64,000 nt of DNA from Myotis daubentonii (Eukaryota > Chordata > Mammalia > Chiroptera > Vespertilionidae). The notes beneath the pieces were generated by a model. The model ran no database searches. It had not been told where the DNA came from and saw only the letters and a program-made list of their open reading frames with translations. Below, in pieces: positions 11,274-23,450 of the stretch. Made by a program: the position numbers and the translations under genes. The DNA lies in NCBI RefSeq assembly GCF_963259705.1, contig NC_081846.1, positions 61,247,722 through 61,311,721 of the forward strand, in the 5' to 3' direction. Numbering within the stretch: position 1 is the first letter of the stretch; every line of letters begins with the position of its first letter.

Positions 11274-12440
11274 TCTATTCTTCTAAATAGTGTTATATAC
11301 ATAAAATGATCCATACAACGTTTCTCGAATTAATACACTAATTATTTGTCATAAAATTCTTGGATGGAAAGGAGAAATGATTGGTAGGTGATTTGCCCAA
11401 GGACACCTATCATATTGACTTTAAAAAAGTCTTTAAAGATAGACTTCTCAACTGCAAAACCACAGATGTGCATACAGTAAATGCTGGACTATTCTTGTCA
11501 CTATTATCAGAGTATAAATAAATGCTGCCCCTTCCGCTTGTTATCTGAAAATAAGTGACCTTATTGTTTCTACCTATTGCGTCTACAGATTTGCAGAAGA
11601 CAGAAATCTTCGTGAGTTTAAATATACAAGTCCAACTTCAACATGCTATGGGAAAGATTTTGTTTTCCTCCTTGGTTTCCAGGATGAGTCTCCCTTGTAG
11701 TTTTATATACATATTCAAGAGAAACAGCATACACTTGCCCTTTGGAAATAGAAGGTATAATCCTGCCTTAGGTTAATGGAACTGAAGCTGAGAAGTTGGA
11801 GAAACGGCATCTTTCATGCCTCCTTGCAGCCACCTGCTTCTGCCCCATTTTGAAGCTGGTGCAAGCCTTGTTTCTTTAAAAAGGAAGGGATACACCAGTA
11901 GCACTAAAGGCTTTAAGTCACTTGGAGATTTTTTCACTTTAAAGTCTAAATCATGCAGACTTTACATAGTAGGCAGAAAATCAGATTGAATTAAGGACAA
12001 AAATGCCATGGAGGCAAAAATTGTCTGTGCTGCACATCTAATGAAAACAATGCCACAGGCCTACCACGGATCATCCTGAAAACTTCTCAGCATGTTCGGT
12101 GGTCAGGATTTGTTATCAGACTTGGAGGTGAGTTATTACTTGCTTTTCTCGGCCCTTTATTTCAACAACAGTATAAAGGAATTAATGGATGAGAACACTG
12201 GCTGCTACTTACCAGCTATCCCATGTGCCTGTGCATTGAGAGAAAGCTCTGACTCAAAGAGGTCACCTGTGTCACACAAGGACAGTCTTCCCTCTCCCCC
12301 CACAGAGAGACGAGCACTGTCAGCAGAGGGCCTCACGTCGGAGATCCAGGGAGTGCATTTAAATAAAAGAGGGAGAGGCAGGCACTTGGTTTAACCTTTA
12401 TTATTTCACCCACTTGCTGACTGCTTTCCTCTGATCTACT
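11274..12440. other. Unassigned non-coding sequence
   Basis: No gene seen. The 100-codon open frame at 12092-12394 shows no domain or family similarity I can recognise. Confidence 0.45.
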
Positions 12441-12448
12441 TTCAACAA

Positions 12449-12760
12449 CAGTGGTTCTCAACCTTCCTAATGCCGCGACCCTTTAATACAGTTCTTCATG
12501 TTGTGGTGACCCCCAACCATAAAATTATTTTCGTTGCTACTTCATAACTGTAATTTTGCTACTGTTATGAATCGTAAGTAAATATCTGATATGCAGGATG
12601 AATTTTCATTGTTACAAATTGAACATAATTAAAGCATAGTGATTAATCACAAAAACAATATGTAATTATATATATGTGTTTTCAGATGGTCTTAGGCGAC
12701 CCCTGTGAAAGGGTTGTTCAACCCCCAAAGGGGTCGCGACCCACAGGTTGAGAACTGCTG
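12449..12760 (+). mobile_element. SPIN/URR1-like hAT, fullest copy
   Basis: 312 bp with TIRs 'cagtggttctcaacc' and 'ggttgagaactgctg', flanked by 8-bp target sites ttcaacaa and ttcaagaa (one mismatch). The interior carries 'aacataattaaagcatagtg', the segment missing from two of the shorter copies in this window. Non-coding. Confidence 0.9.
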
Positions 12761-12970
12761 TTCAAGAACATAGATGCAAAGATCAAAAGAAAAATTAGGC
12801 TGATATAGACTCTACACTTTAGAACCTTAGAGCTTAAACATTTTGTTTAAAAGTTTACATATTTTCTATTATAAAAAAAAGACACCTGAAATTCCTTACT
12901 TAAGTTCTGAAATTCAAAATCAGAATGAAATAACTTTATTATTATTTACCTATTAATAGGCTATTTAGGG

Positions 12971-13205
12971 CAGTGATGGCGAACCTATGACACACGTGTC
13001 AGAGGTGACACGCGAACTCATTTTTTTGGTTGATTTTTCTTTGTTAAATGGTATTTAAATATATAAAATAAATATCAAAAATATACATCTTTGTTTTACT
13101 ATGGTTGCAAATATCAAAAAATTTCTATATGTGACATGGCACCAGAGTTAAGTTAGGGTTTTTCAAAATGCTGACACGCCGAGCTCAAAAGGTTCGCCAT
13201 CACTG
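12971..13205 (+). mobile_element. 235-bp non-autonomous hAT (copy 2)
   Basis: Same family and exactly the same length as 11028-11262, in the opposite orientation. Target sites atttaggg and atttagga (7 of 8 match). Confidence 0.92.
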
Positions 13206-13306
13206 ATTTAGGAGGACAAACTTATGTTAAAATATCTTCTAGATAGACTGTTATGTTCAATGTAAAGCAATGCAAATATAAATGTTTTTTAAAAATAAAA
13301 GAATAA

Positions 13307-13496
13307 TCTATATAGATATAAAAGCCTAAGCGACCATTCAACCATTCCACTGTTTGACTGGTAGCTATGACACGCACTGGCCACCAAGGGGCAGATGCTC
13401 AACACACAGACATGGAAACATGGAACAGACTGATGAATCTCAGAGGGAAGGGGAAAGGGGGGCAGGGAGAGATTAACTAAAGATCTTATATGCATA
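13307..13496 (+). mobile_element. HeliBat-type Helitron, 5' fragment
   Basis: Begins TC after an A: 'tctatatagatataaaagcctaag', then 'gacacgcactggccaccaaggggcagatgctcaac', matching the 5' part of the 37188 element. The 3' hairpin is absent; it abuts an oppositely oriented Helitron end. Confidence 0.75.
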
Positions 13497-13735
13497 CTAG
13501 AGGCCCGGTGCATGGATCCGTGCACCGGTGGGGTCCCTCAGCCTGGCCTGTGGTTTTCAGGCAAAACTGGGCCCGGTGCACAAATTCAAGCAACAGTGGG
13601 GTCCCTCGGCCTGGCCTGTGGGGATCAGGTCGAAACCGGCAGTCTGATATCCCCCAAGGGGTCCCAAATTGTGAGAGGGCATAGGCCAGGCTGAGGGACT
13701 GACCAAGTGTACTAATCTGTGCCCCAGGCCACGAG
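13497..13735 (-). mobile_element. HeliBat-type Helitron, 3'-end fragment
   Basis: Begins with the reverse-complemented terminus CTAG, preceded by A, then the terminal hairpin 'gcccggtgcatggatccgtg', and 'ggtccctcagcctggcctg'. A second hairpin-like end ('gggcccggtgcacaaattc') follows at about 13570, so two ends may be stacked. Confidence 0.75.
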
Positions 13736-13984
13736 TATATAAATAAATTCTAAATCAGGGTAAACTTTCTAAGTTTAGAAATAATGAAAAAATCCCTGCT
13801 CAGTCCATATCTTCCTGAATGCATAGCACATGCTAGCTTTGCCAATGGTAGCAATGCCCCAGATAATAATGCTTTTACATAGGGTCAGGGGCCAATCTCT
13901 GGAACACACGTCAGCTTACATTTCCTTCTGCAGTGAATCCTTGGAGACAGTCTTCTTTCTCTCTTAAACAACTCATGCACTGTA

Positions 13985-14470
13985 TTAAAAAACAGCTTTA
14001 TTGAGCTATAATTAATACACAAAGAACTGTACTTTTTGATGTTCACAGTTAAATGAGCTTGGACATACCTAATACCCATGATAGTCTCACCACAATCAAG
14101 GTAACAGACATATCCAACAACTCCAAGAGTTTCCTTCTGTTTCATTGGGGTTCTTGTTTGTTTGTTTTGTTTTGTGGCAAGAACACTTAACATAATATCT
14201 ACCTTCTTAATAAATTTTTAGGTGCACATTACCATATTGTTAACTACAGGTACTATGTTGTACAGCAGATATCTGGATCTTAATCATTGAGCATAACTGA
14301 ATCTTATATCCATTGAATAACAGTTTTTCATTTTTCCTACCTACCCACCTCTGGCAATCACCACTGTATTCTATGCTTCTATGACTTCGACTATTGTAGA
14401 TACCTCATATAAATGAAATCATACAGTATTTGTCCCTCTGTGACTAGCTTATCTCACTTAGTCAAGGTAG
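13985..14470 (-). mobile_element. L1M-type 3' fragment
   Basis: 'aacagctttattgagctataat', 'aggtgcacattaccatattgttaact', 'tctggcaatcaccactgtattctatg' and 'atacctcatataaatgaaatcatacagtatt' match the reverse complement of L1M-type sequence. Confidence 0.75.
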
Positions 14471-15204
14471 ATCTTATTTATGAATAGGGTTGGCTTAGCT
14501 TTATATTTCATGGAATTCATTTTATTTCCTTTTCTGTGCTAAGGTTGTATGGCTGACCAAGAGAATGATAGAAGATTTATGTTTGCCTGTGTGAATGAAC
14601 CGTGGCCTTCACTGCTTACCATTCTTTTCCAAGATCAGCCAGGCAATTCACAAGATGGATGTGAAAGGTCTCCAGGGGTGGGTTATTTCTAAATGTCTTC
14701 TGGTGGATGGCTGTGTAATCTATATAATCTGAGACTCAGAATAGCTTTCATGTACCTGGCCCCGAGTGATAAGGAGAAGGCAAACTCAAAATGCCCACTT
14801 TGCTGGGGCTGATGTTGGATATAAGATGTAGACCTTGTATTTGACTAAGGAAACTGTTAATTTTATGACAGCAACTCTAGTGTTTATAAAATGAAAAACT
14901 CATACAAGCGTTAGCAACAATTTCACAGCCCAGTTTGATGCCTGGGCAGATGTTATGGGAGCATTCTGCAAGTTCATTAAAACAGGTCACAGTGGGCATC
15001 ACCAGTGAGTCACCTGTCAAAAGCATTGTGTTAGAGACTTGTCTGAATCTGTGTCCCCAAGAGGGGTCTTATGTAAAAGAACTTTCTCTGATATAATATG
15101 TGTTTTCCCCTTAAAAGTAAAAAAAAATCTAGAAATAAAAGCAATGAAAACATTGCTGATAAAAAATGTTGATTCATTCAGGTCCTTTGTCTAATTCTCA
15201 TAAG
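14471..15204. other. Unassigned non-coding sequence
   Basis: No gene or repeat that I can name. Confidence 0.45.
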
Positions 15205-15256
15205 GGTCTGGTATAGGAACGGCATTTCCTGGGATACTTGCTAAAAAATGCAAATT
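15205..15256 (+). mobile_element. MER5A-like fragment
   Basis: 'ggcatttcctgggatacttgctaaaaaatgcaaattca' matches MER5A and is almost identical to 15675-15712 (see findings). Confidence 0.5.
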
Positions 15257-15660
15257 CATATTAAGTGAAATAAGCTTATCACAGGACAAATACTGTATGG
15301 CTTCATTTATATGAGGTATCTACAACAGTAGACATATGTAATCAGAATCCATATAGCTAAAAAGAATATAGCCCAATTAACAGACAAATGTACTAGAAAA
15401 ATATTTATAAATATGTCATACATACAGTTAATATATTTGATAAAGACTTATTATAAATCAGTATAATCAATATGAATGATAAAATATCACATGAGAAATA
15501 GACAAAGGACCTGAATCTAAACATAAAGATTACAAAGTAAGATATACAGTTCTGTAACACTTATGTGGAAACATTTTTTGGCCTCAAAGATAATATGTAA
15601 CTTCAAACAAGGTACTATTTTTTTCCTATCAAACTTGCAATGATAATTTTTAAAAAATAA
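15257..15660 (+). mobile_element. L1 fragments, diverged
   Basis: 15259-15340 ('taagtgaaataagcttatcacaggacaaatactgtatgg') is L1 ORF2 3' sequence. 15355-15660 looks like an older L1M piece ('agaaatagacaaaggacctgaa') and is less certain. Confidence 0.55.
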
Positions 15661-15664
15661 TACT

Positions 15665-15860
15665 TGATGCTCAAGAACAGCATTTCCTGGGATACTTGCT
15701 AAAAATGCAGATTTATAGGACCCATCCCAAATCCACCAAAATAGAATTCCAGTGGATGAACCCAGGAAGCAAGTTAGGGAAATTGCTTCAATTGGCTTGC
15801 AGTCAGACCCGGGAATCATTCAGTTCCTATCCCCATCCAGGTTACATTAGAGCAAGCTTG
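15665..15860 (+). mobile_element. MER5A-like hAT-Charlie
   Basis: 'catttcctgggatacttgctaaaaatgcagatttataggacc' and 'aggaagcaagttagggaaattgc' follow MER5A. The antisense 100-codon frame here is repeat-derived. Confidence 0.55.
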
Positions 15861-15876
15861 AAAAGATTACTCTAAG

Positions 15877-16065
15877 CAGTGGTTTTTAACCATGGCTTGT
15901 CTACTGCATTACTTGGGAAATTTTTTTTAAAATACACACTAGGTCTCCTATTTAATCCTTATGGGTTTGATTTGATTATAAACCAAATGTAAAAGCTCAT
16001 TTAGGTGATTCTAAAATGTAGCCAAAGTTGAAAACACCCCAGAGAGTGTGATAAAATGGATATTT
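15877..16065 (+). mobile_element. MER5A-like hAT-Charlie, second copy
   Basis: Starts 'cagtggtttttaaccatgg' and ends near 'aggtgattctaaaatgtagccaaagttgaaaac', the MER5A layout. Confidence 0.6.
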
Positions 16066-16148
16066 GTATGCTTCCCAAATGGCAGTGAAAATTGGTACAA
16101 ACCTTTATTACAATTCGATTGTGTTGCTTTTAAAAATAATAATAATAA

Positions 16149-16787
16149 TCTACACTAATAAAAGAGAAAAATGGTAATTGGCGTACGACGATACCCTTTT
16201 CATTGGCTAATCAGGGCTATATGCAAATTAACTGCCAACTAAGATTGGCAGTTAACTGCCAACAAGATGGCGGTTAATTTGCATATGTAGGCACAATGCA
16301 GGGAGGCCAAAGGGAAAGCAGGAAGAAGGCCCCTGCCACTGACAGTGATCGGAAACCCAGGGGGGAGCTAAGAGCTGGGGGGCAGGGCAAAGGCAGCCCT
16401 GGGGCCGCCTTTGCCCTGCCCCCTAGCCATGATCGGACAATCGGGTGCCTTTTCCGCCCTGGCCAGTGATAGCAGGAAGTAGGGGTGGAGTCAGCGATGG
16501 GAGCTGGGCACAGTCGAAGCTGGCAGTCCCAGGAGCTAGGGGCCCCTTGCCTGGGCCTAAAGCGAAGCCCACGATCGCGGGGCCGCTGCAGCTGCGGGTC
16601 CCCGCTGCCCGGGCCGGACGTCTTAGCCAGAGGCATCAGGCCTGGGCAAGGGGCCGATCCTGTGATTGGAGGGTGATGGGGGTCAACGCCTGAGGGCTCC
16701 CAGTATGTGAGAGGGGGCAGGCTGAGCTGAGGGACACTGCCCCCTGCTCCACACCCAGTGCACGAATTTCGTGCACCAGGTCCCTAG
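16149..16787 (+). mobile_element. Complete HeliBat-type Helitron, 639 bp
   Basis: 5' end TC ('tctacactaataaaagag'), 3' end with hairpin 'gtgcacgaatttcgtgcac' and terminal CTAG, inserted precisely between A (16148) and T (16788), the Helitron target. The interior is GC-rich and includes an internal hairpin with 16-bp arms (16379-16394 and 16407-16422). It has no RepHel coding sequence, so it is non-autonomous. Open frames inside (e.g. 16274-16636 antisense) are by-products of GC content. Confidence 0.93.
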
Positions 16788-16789
16788 TA

Positions 16790-17240
16790 ATAATAATATT
16801 GTTCTCCCTAAAATTGCAATTTTGTAAATTTATCCTATCTATGTAATCTACATATAGAAAACATTTATGAGCAAAAAAATGTTCTTTGTGTGTGATTGAT
16901 TCAGTAGCAATATGAGAGCAGCATAACTGGTCAGCTATAGGGAAATTGCTTAGTAAATGATGGTATGTTCACATAATAAAGTGCTATATAACTCATTAAA
17001 AGTCTACATATAATACATTTTTTATGTCATGAGAAAATACAAGGTTAAGGGGGAACAGTAAGGTATAAATTGTATTACTGCATGGGCAAGACTAAGCTAA
17101 AATAAGCATAGGAAAAGAAGGGATGAAAATATTCTAAATTACTAAGGGTGATTATATTTGAACTCTGGGGAGATAAATGACTTTTCAGTGTTATTTTCTA
17201 AGTTCTCTGAATTTCAGAAATTTATGTCTAATATTTATGT
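16790..17240 (+). mobile_element. L1M 3'-end-like fragment
   Basis: 'aaattgcttagtaaatgatggtatgttcacataataaagtg' followed by 'ctcattaaaagtctacatataatac' and 'tttctaagttctctgaatttcag' resembles L1M 3'-terminal sequence. Diverged. Confidence 0.5.
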
Positions 17241-17462
17241 TCAGTCTAATTTAAATATTTAGGATTTTTATTGTGGTACAGTATCTATAACACAAAATTT
17301 ACCATTTTAACATTTTGAAGTATGTAAGTCAGTGACAGTAAGTACATTTACATTATTGTGCAACCATCACACTTTTTCATCTTCCCCATTACCTTCTCCT
17401 CCCAGTCTCTGAGAACAACTATTCTCCTCTTGTCTTTTTAATTTGCTTATTCTAGGTATCTA

Positions 17463-17769
17463 TCTACACTAATAAAAGAGAAACATGAAAATTGGTGTCA
17501 CTCTGCTACGCCCACCAGCCAATCAGAGCGACTATGCAAATTAACCCAACAAAGATGGTGGTTAATTTGCATATGCAGGCGTAGAGCTAAGACTGAAGGC
17601 TCCAGCAGGAGTGAAGACTGAAGACTGAAGACTAAAGAGGCTTGGCCGCAGTGGAGAAGCCAATCCTCGCTGCAGCCGGACCAAAGGCCTGGGTCCTGGG
17701 TGCCAGAGGAAAACCGGTTCCAGGAATCAGGGGAAGGAAGGCCTATTGCACAAATCTTCGTGCAACTAG
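17463..17769 (+). mobile_element. Complete short HeliBat-type Helitron, 307 bp
   Basis: 5' 'tctacactaataaaagag' after A (17462), 3' end CTAG (17766-17769) before T (17770). It shares 'aagatggtggttaatttgcatatg' with the element at 16149. It carries small GACTGAA-type tandem units near 17612-17632. Inserted in an L1. Confidence 0.9.
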
Positions 17770-17943
17770 TATATATATAAAAGCCTAATATATACAAAGT
17801 ATCCCCTCGGGAGTTCAACAGACTGGGAGTTCGATAGCTCATGTTAATGTGCGCTGACCACTAGGGGGTGGTGCAGAACAAAGAAAGGCCCTGGCAGGCA
17901 GCCTGCAGCCGCTAGAGACCCTACCTGTGCATGAATCCGTGTT
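17770..17943 (+). mobile_element. Second Helitron fragment, head-to-tail
   Basis: Directly follows the CTAG of the previous element: 'tatatataaaagcctaatata' is the 5' motif of the 37188-type family, then 'gtgcgctgaccactagggggtg' and a partial 3' hairpin 'gtgcatgaatccgtg'. Its 3' CTAG is missing. Confidence 0.75.
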
Positions 17944-18509
17944 GAGTATGTATCAGAATTCCATTGCTTTTTAAAGCTGCATGCAAGTGTATACCATAAT
18001 TTGTTTATTCCTTTATCCACTGATGGGCATTTGGGTTTTTTCCACCATTTGGCTATTGTGAATAACATTGCTATGAAATTTGGTGTACAAATACCTGTTC
18101 AAGTGCCTGCTTTCAATTTTTGAGGGTATATAAGTTGAAATAGAATTGTTGGATCATGTAGTAATTCTATGTTTAATTTTTTGAGGAACAGTCATACCGT
18201 TTTCCACAGAGGGTGCACCCTTTTAAATTCCTACCAGCAATTCACCAGGGTTCTGATTTGAACACACACTTAGAATTCTTTACCTAACAAAGTCAATCAC
18301 TTCATATAGAAATCTTTCTAAAATGTGTCACTCACTTTTCAGCCTTCTCAAAAGGAAATATTAAATAAAATGTAACCTTTATTTATTTTAATAATTTATA
18401 CATATCGATGCCCCCTCAGGAGCTGCAGAAAGATACTTTTGCTTGAGATCTTGCTATGTGCTACTAGACTAGATTCTACTCTAAGTTATTTTTGGAGAGC
18501 AAATCAGTC

Positions 18510-18630
18510 CTTCCAAAATCCTGTGAAACATCACTCCCATTTCACAGGTAAGGAAATGAGATACATGAAGGTGATGGAACTTTCCCAAGATCACGTAGCT
18601 AGTAAGTGAAGACAGTAGGATTCAAAGTCC
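18510..18630 (-). repeat. MIR SINE fragment
   Basis: 'catttcacaggtaaggaaatgagatacatg' and 'cccaagatcacgtagctagtaagtg' match the MIR core in reverse. Confidence 0.75.
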
Positions 18631-19080
18631 ATGACTTTACATGTTTTGTTAGACTCTTAATCATCTAAAACTGTTTGTCTCTCTATTAAATATCTCCAAG
18701 CTAATATAGTACACTTAGAAAATTTGTGTATGTTATTTAATGTGTTTTCCCCTCTGGAGGTAGTCCTTGTGGTAGTAAAGCACCTACCTCTTGCCATTTT
18801 CTTCTCTCCAGCCCACATGTTGCTACTGATATCCTGTTACCATGAAAAACAGATAAAGAAGAAAGTTAAAATTATGTAAACAGTAACAGTACATAGGCTT
18901 AAGAGAGAATTTGAGGGGTCTATCTAAGGGTAAAAATATATGAATTTACATATTTGAAGTGAATTGTTTCTCTTTTGGTAGTTCAAGAACCTATTTTGCT
19001 TTTTTCTGGCTTTGTGTATGTGTGTTTGCATGTGTGTGTGTGTGTATGTGTGCGTGTGTGTTCCAGATGCTGAGTCTACT
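18631..19080. other. Unassigned non-coding sequence
   Basis: AT-rich, with an imperfect TG-rich run at 19018-19060. No gene seen. Confidence 0.5.
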
Positions 19081-19210
19081 TTTTAAAAAAATATATATTG
19101 TTATTGATTTCAGAAAGGAAGGAAGAGGGAGAGAGAGAAACACCAATGATGAAAGAGAATCATTGATCGGCTGACCTTGAATCAAACTGTGACCTCACAC
19201 CAGCCGGGCC
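19081..19210 (-). mobile_element. Ves SINE, internally deleted
   Basis: Tail, 'gagagagaaacaccaatgatg' and 'gaatcattgatcggctg' are present, then it jumps to 'cttgaatcaaactgtgacctcacaccagccgggcc'. About 90 bp of the centre is missing. Confidence 0.8.
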
Positions 19211-19594
19211 TGAGTCTATTTTTATGAATGAATATGCGTACTCAGTCTTACTCATATTTACATTGTGTAATATAATGTAGCTTATTTTTTTTAATAAAAG
19301 CTTGCCTCAAAATAATAAATATCCTTTCTATGTCTGATATTCTCTTTTCTTCAATGTCTATTGAATATTTTCATAATGCATGCAAAGAAAGAACCAAGAA
19401 AAAGGTTTTAACATTGAAAGCCTCTGGTCGTACATCAAGACTATTTAAACTGTAGACCCAGTGACTACTGTGTATAGATGCCCATCAATACCAGCCTGGA
19501 ATATCTTGGTAGAATGTATTTACTATATGTCATAGATATTTCCTGGGAAAAACAGATAAGTGTTTCTTTCTTGTGTAACATGTTTATTGTGAAA
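19211..19594. other. Unassigned non-coding sequence
   Basis: AT-rich, no gene or named repeat. Confidence 0.45.
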
Positions 19595-19915
19595 GTAGAG
19601 GCCTGGTGCATGAAATTCGTGCATGGGAGGGGGTCCCTCAGCCCAGCCTGCACCTTCTCCAATCTGGGACCCCTCAGGGACATCCCTCTCAAAATCCAGG
19701 ACCGCTGGCCCCTAACCACTCTGCCTGCCTCCCTGATCGCCCCTAACTGCCTCTGCCTGCCTGCCTGATCACCCCTAACCTCAAAGCCTGCCTGCCTGCC
19801 TGATCACCCCTAACAGCCTCTGCCTGCCTGCCTGATAACTCCTAACCACCTCTGCCTGCCGGCCTGATAGCCCCTAACTTCCCTCCCCTGCCAGCCTGGT
19901 CGCCCCTTGTAAATA
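19595..19915 (-). mobile_element. HeliBat-type Helitron, 3' half with minisatellite
   Basis: Reverse orientation: degenerate CTAG (GTAG at 19595), hairpin 'ggcctggtgcatgaaattc', 'ggtccctcagcccagcctgc', then several imperfect units of about 30 bp ('ctgcctgcctgatcacccctaac'). The 5' end is lost. Confidence 0.85.
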
Positions 19916-20205
19916 TGTCTCTCTTCTCCATGTCCAACGCTGCTAGAGAGCAGTCTGGTTCCTGAGTAGGGGTGGCTGGGGATTGAGAAAATGAAAGAAA
20001 GAGACAGACACAGAGGTGGAAGGAAAAAGCTAGGGCCAGGTAGAACCACTGTTCTCTGATGGAGACACAGGGACAGGGACCCAGAGCTGATACAGCATGT
20101 TTATTTTATACAGCAAAAAACAGGAAGTTTTACTAAAAGTCAAGACAAAGGAGATTATGTGCATTCTTGGGTGGGCCCGAGTTGTATTCATTCCTGGTGC
20201 TTGGC

Positions 20206-20421
20206 TGGATTGACTTAGAGAGAGTGGAAGGGAGGGGGAGAGACTGAGAGAGAGAAACATCCATGTGAGAGAGACACATGGATTGGTGGCCTCCTGCACA
20301 AGCCCCCAACCAGGGCTGGGGAGGGAGCCTGCAACTGAGGTACATGCTCTTGACCAGAATCAAACCCATGACCCTTCAGTCCACAGGCAGATGTTCTGTC
20401 CACTGAGCAAAACCAGCTAGG
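20206..20421 (-). mobile_element. Ves SINE
   Basis: Reverse copy with 'gagagagaaacatccatgtgagagagacacatggattgg', 'ccagaatcaaacccatgacccttcagtcc' and 'actgagcaaaaccagctagga'. Confidence 0.87.
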
Positions 20422-20874
20422 ACTGTTTTATTGTTCTTAAGTGTCACCCATATTAACTAAGATAGACTGATTGTACAGTGATTTTTAAATAAGTTTTTTT
20501 CTGATCAATTAATAATTAGAAAACAGAAATTATTGGGAGTGGAGCAATATTTAAGGCTAATATAAACATGGGAAACTAGAGCAATGAACCAGATGAATTG
20601 TGGACAAGGCCCAGCAGCATAGGTCTTGAGATACTAAACATCCTCCCAAAAGGAAAAAAAAAAAATGCAATCTAGAAGGAACTAAACTTATTGAAGTTAA
20701 TATACAATCAAAAATTGAAAACTCTGACCTAAAGAGTTTTATCATGGCCACAAAATAGTACAAAAGCATTTAAGGAAACCTCTGAATGGAATAAGTGATG
20801 TTTGGGGAAACAAAAATTAGCGAGTTTAACAAGCATATAGAACAGAACTGAGAATAGCGTTGAAAATGTAACAG
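20422..20874. other. Unassigned non-coding sequence
   Basis: AT-rich, with an A-run at about 20653. No gene seen. Confidence 0.45.
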
Positions 20875-20879
20875 CTACT

Positions 20880-21230
20880 TGTTAGGTCTGATCAGAATAT
20901 CCAATCAATATTCTCAGGCCACCCCCCCCCCCCTCGGGAAACTGACCTTTAGACCAGTTCACAACCAACATTCTTTTTCACTTAGACCACATTCCATTTG
21001 CTAAGACCAGTAACTTTCCCCTCCAGAGTTGCCCAGGATCCAGACCAGACAGGCCCAGAGAATTACCCTCCAAAAAAGCCCATCGAGAGCCCTTTAAAAT
21101 CCCCGACTCCCTGTCCCTGGGCGCTGGTACCATTTTGGGGCTCAGCCCATCTGGTCTCCAGATGATCTAATACATTTAGAATTCTTTACCACATTTGGCC
21201 TCGTGCGTTCCTCCTTTGGTGACCATACCA
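20880..21230 (+). mobile_element. Solo LTR of an endogenous retrovirus
   Basis: 351 bp starting TG and ending CA, flanked by a perfect 5-bp duplication ctact (20875-20879 and 21231-21235). It contains a C-run at 20924, a TTTAAAA box near 21092, and an R/U5-like end ('ttggcctcgtgcgttcctcc'). No canonical AATAAA; 'aataca' near 21169 may substitute. No internal viral sequence. It lies about 1.4 kb upstream of the RPRM start codon in the same orientation. Confidence 0.8.
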
Positions 21231-21317
21231 CTACTATGTTATAATAGAAAGTTAGTAGATGTATTCTATCAAAAGTTTGGGCTACACTTCAAGGTTTCCA
21301 GCTGAAAGAAAACAGTT

Positions 21318-21360
21318 GAAGGGGGGAGAAGGGAGGAAGGAAGAGAAGGAGGAAGGAAGG
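21318..21360. repeat. Polypurine tract upstream of RPRM
   Basis: An uninterrupted 43-nt G/A run made of GAAGG-like units, 1.3 kb upstream of the RPRM start codon and just beyond the LTR ending at 21230. Confidence 0.85.
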
Positions 21361-21841
21361 CAGAAAAAAAGAATTTTTAAAAAATAAAACTAGAGTTTAA
21401 GAAATAATCTGACAAGTTTATAACATTTCACTGAAACTGACAGCAAAATTATGAGCTGAATCTTCAATCAGGCCCCTAAGACATCTGTGGTGGTGTTTTA
21501 AATGACTAAGGTGAAATACATCAGGTTGTGGAAAATGGGGAGGGCTTCCAGCAGTTGGCCAGTATTCTAGGTGATGGATGTGATGAGCAATTCCCTTAAA
21601 CAACTGATTTGCTGCCAACAGAGAAAAACATTAGAACACATCCTAAAATTCATCTGCAATTAAGATTACAAGCGTGGCTGGCTTCTCTGTCCACCTTCCC
21701 CTCCCTTACCAGAGCCGTGGCCCTGCTCCCGGCAAATACCTCCACACAAACGCCACCAAGGAACAACACCTCCTTCCCATAAACCCCTTTCCTTGGCCCT
21801 AACAATCAGTGTAAAACCCGCTTTACGCTGTTTTCTAACAG

Positions 21842-21928
21842 CTTCCTTTCTCCCTCCCTTTTTTCCTTCCTCCCACCTTTTCTTTCTTCTTTTCCTCCTT
21901 CCCTTTCTCCCTACTTTTCTTTCTTCCT
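21842..21928. repeat. Long polypyrimidine tract upstream of RPRM
   Basis: About 87 nt of almost pure C/T on the + strand, broken by only two A residues, ending about 750 bp upstream of the RPRM start codon. It could form triplex (H-DNA); this is inference. Confidence 0.8.
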
Positions 21929-21978
21929 AAAATCGATGCCTTTTAAAAACTACACACCGGTCAACCCTACTCCATTAG

Positions 21979-23450
<1,472 letters not shown>

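Larger units (their letters stand above)
17265..18255 (-). mobile_element. L1M fragment interrupted by Helitrons
   Basis: The left part (17265-17462) reads 'ttattgtggtacagtatctataacacaaaatttaccatttt'. The right part (17944-18255) reads 'ttgtttattcctttatccactgatgggcatttgggtt', 'ggatcatgtagtaattctatgttta' and 'cctaccagcaattcaccaggg'. Both are reverse-complement L1M-type. The Helitron pair at 17463-17943 lies between them. Confidence 0.8.

Noticed and set aside
16274..16636. 120-codon frame within the 639-bp Helitron
   Set aside because: Arises from GC-rich non-coding Helitron sequence; no RepHel or other motif.
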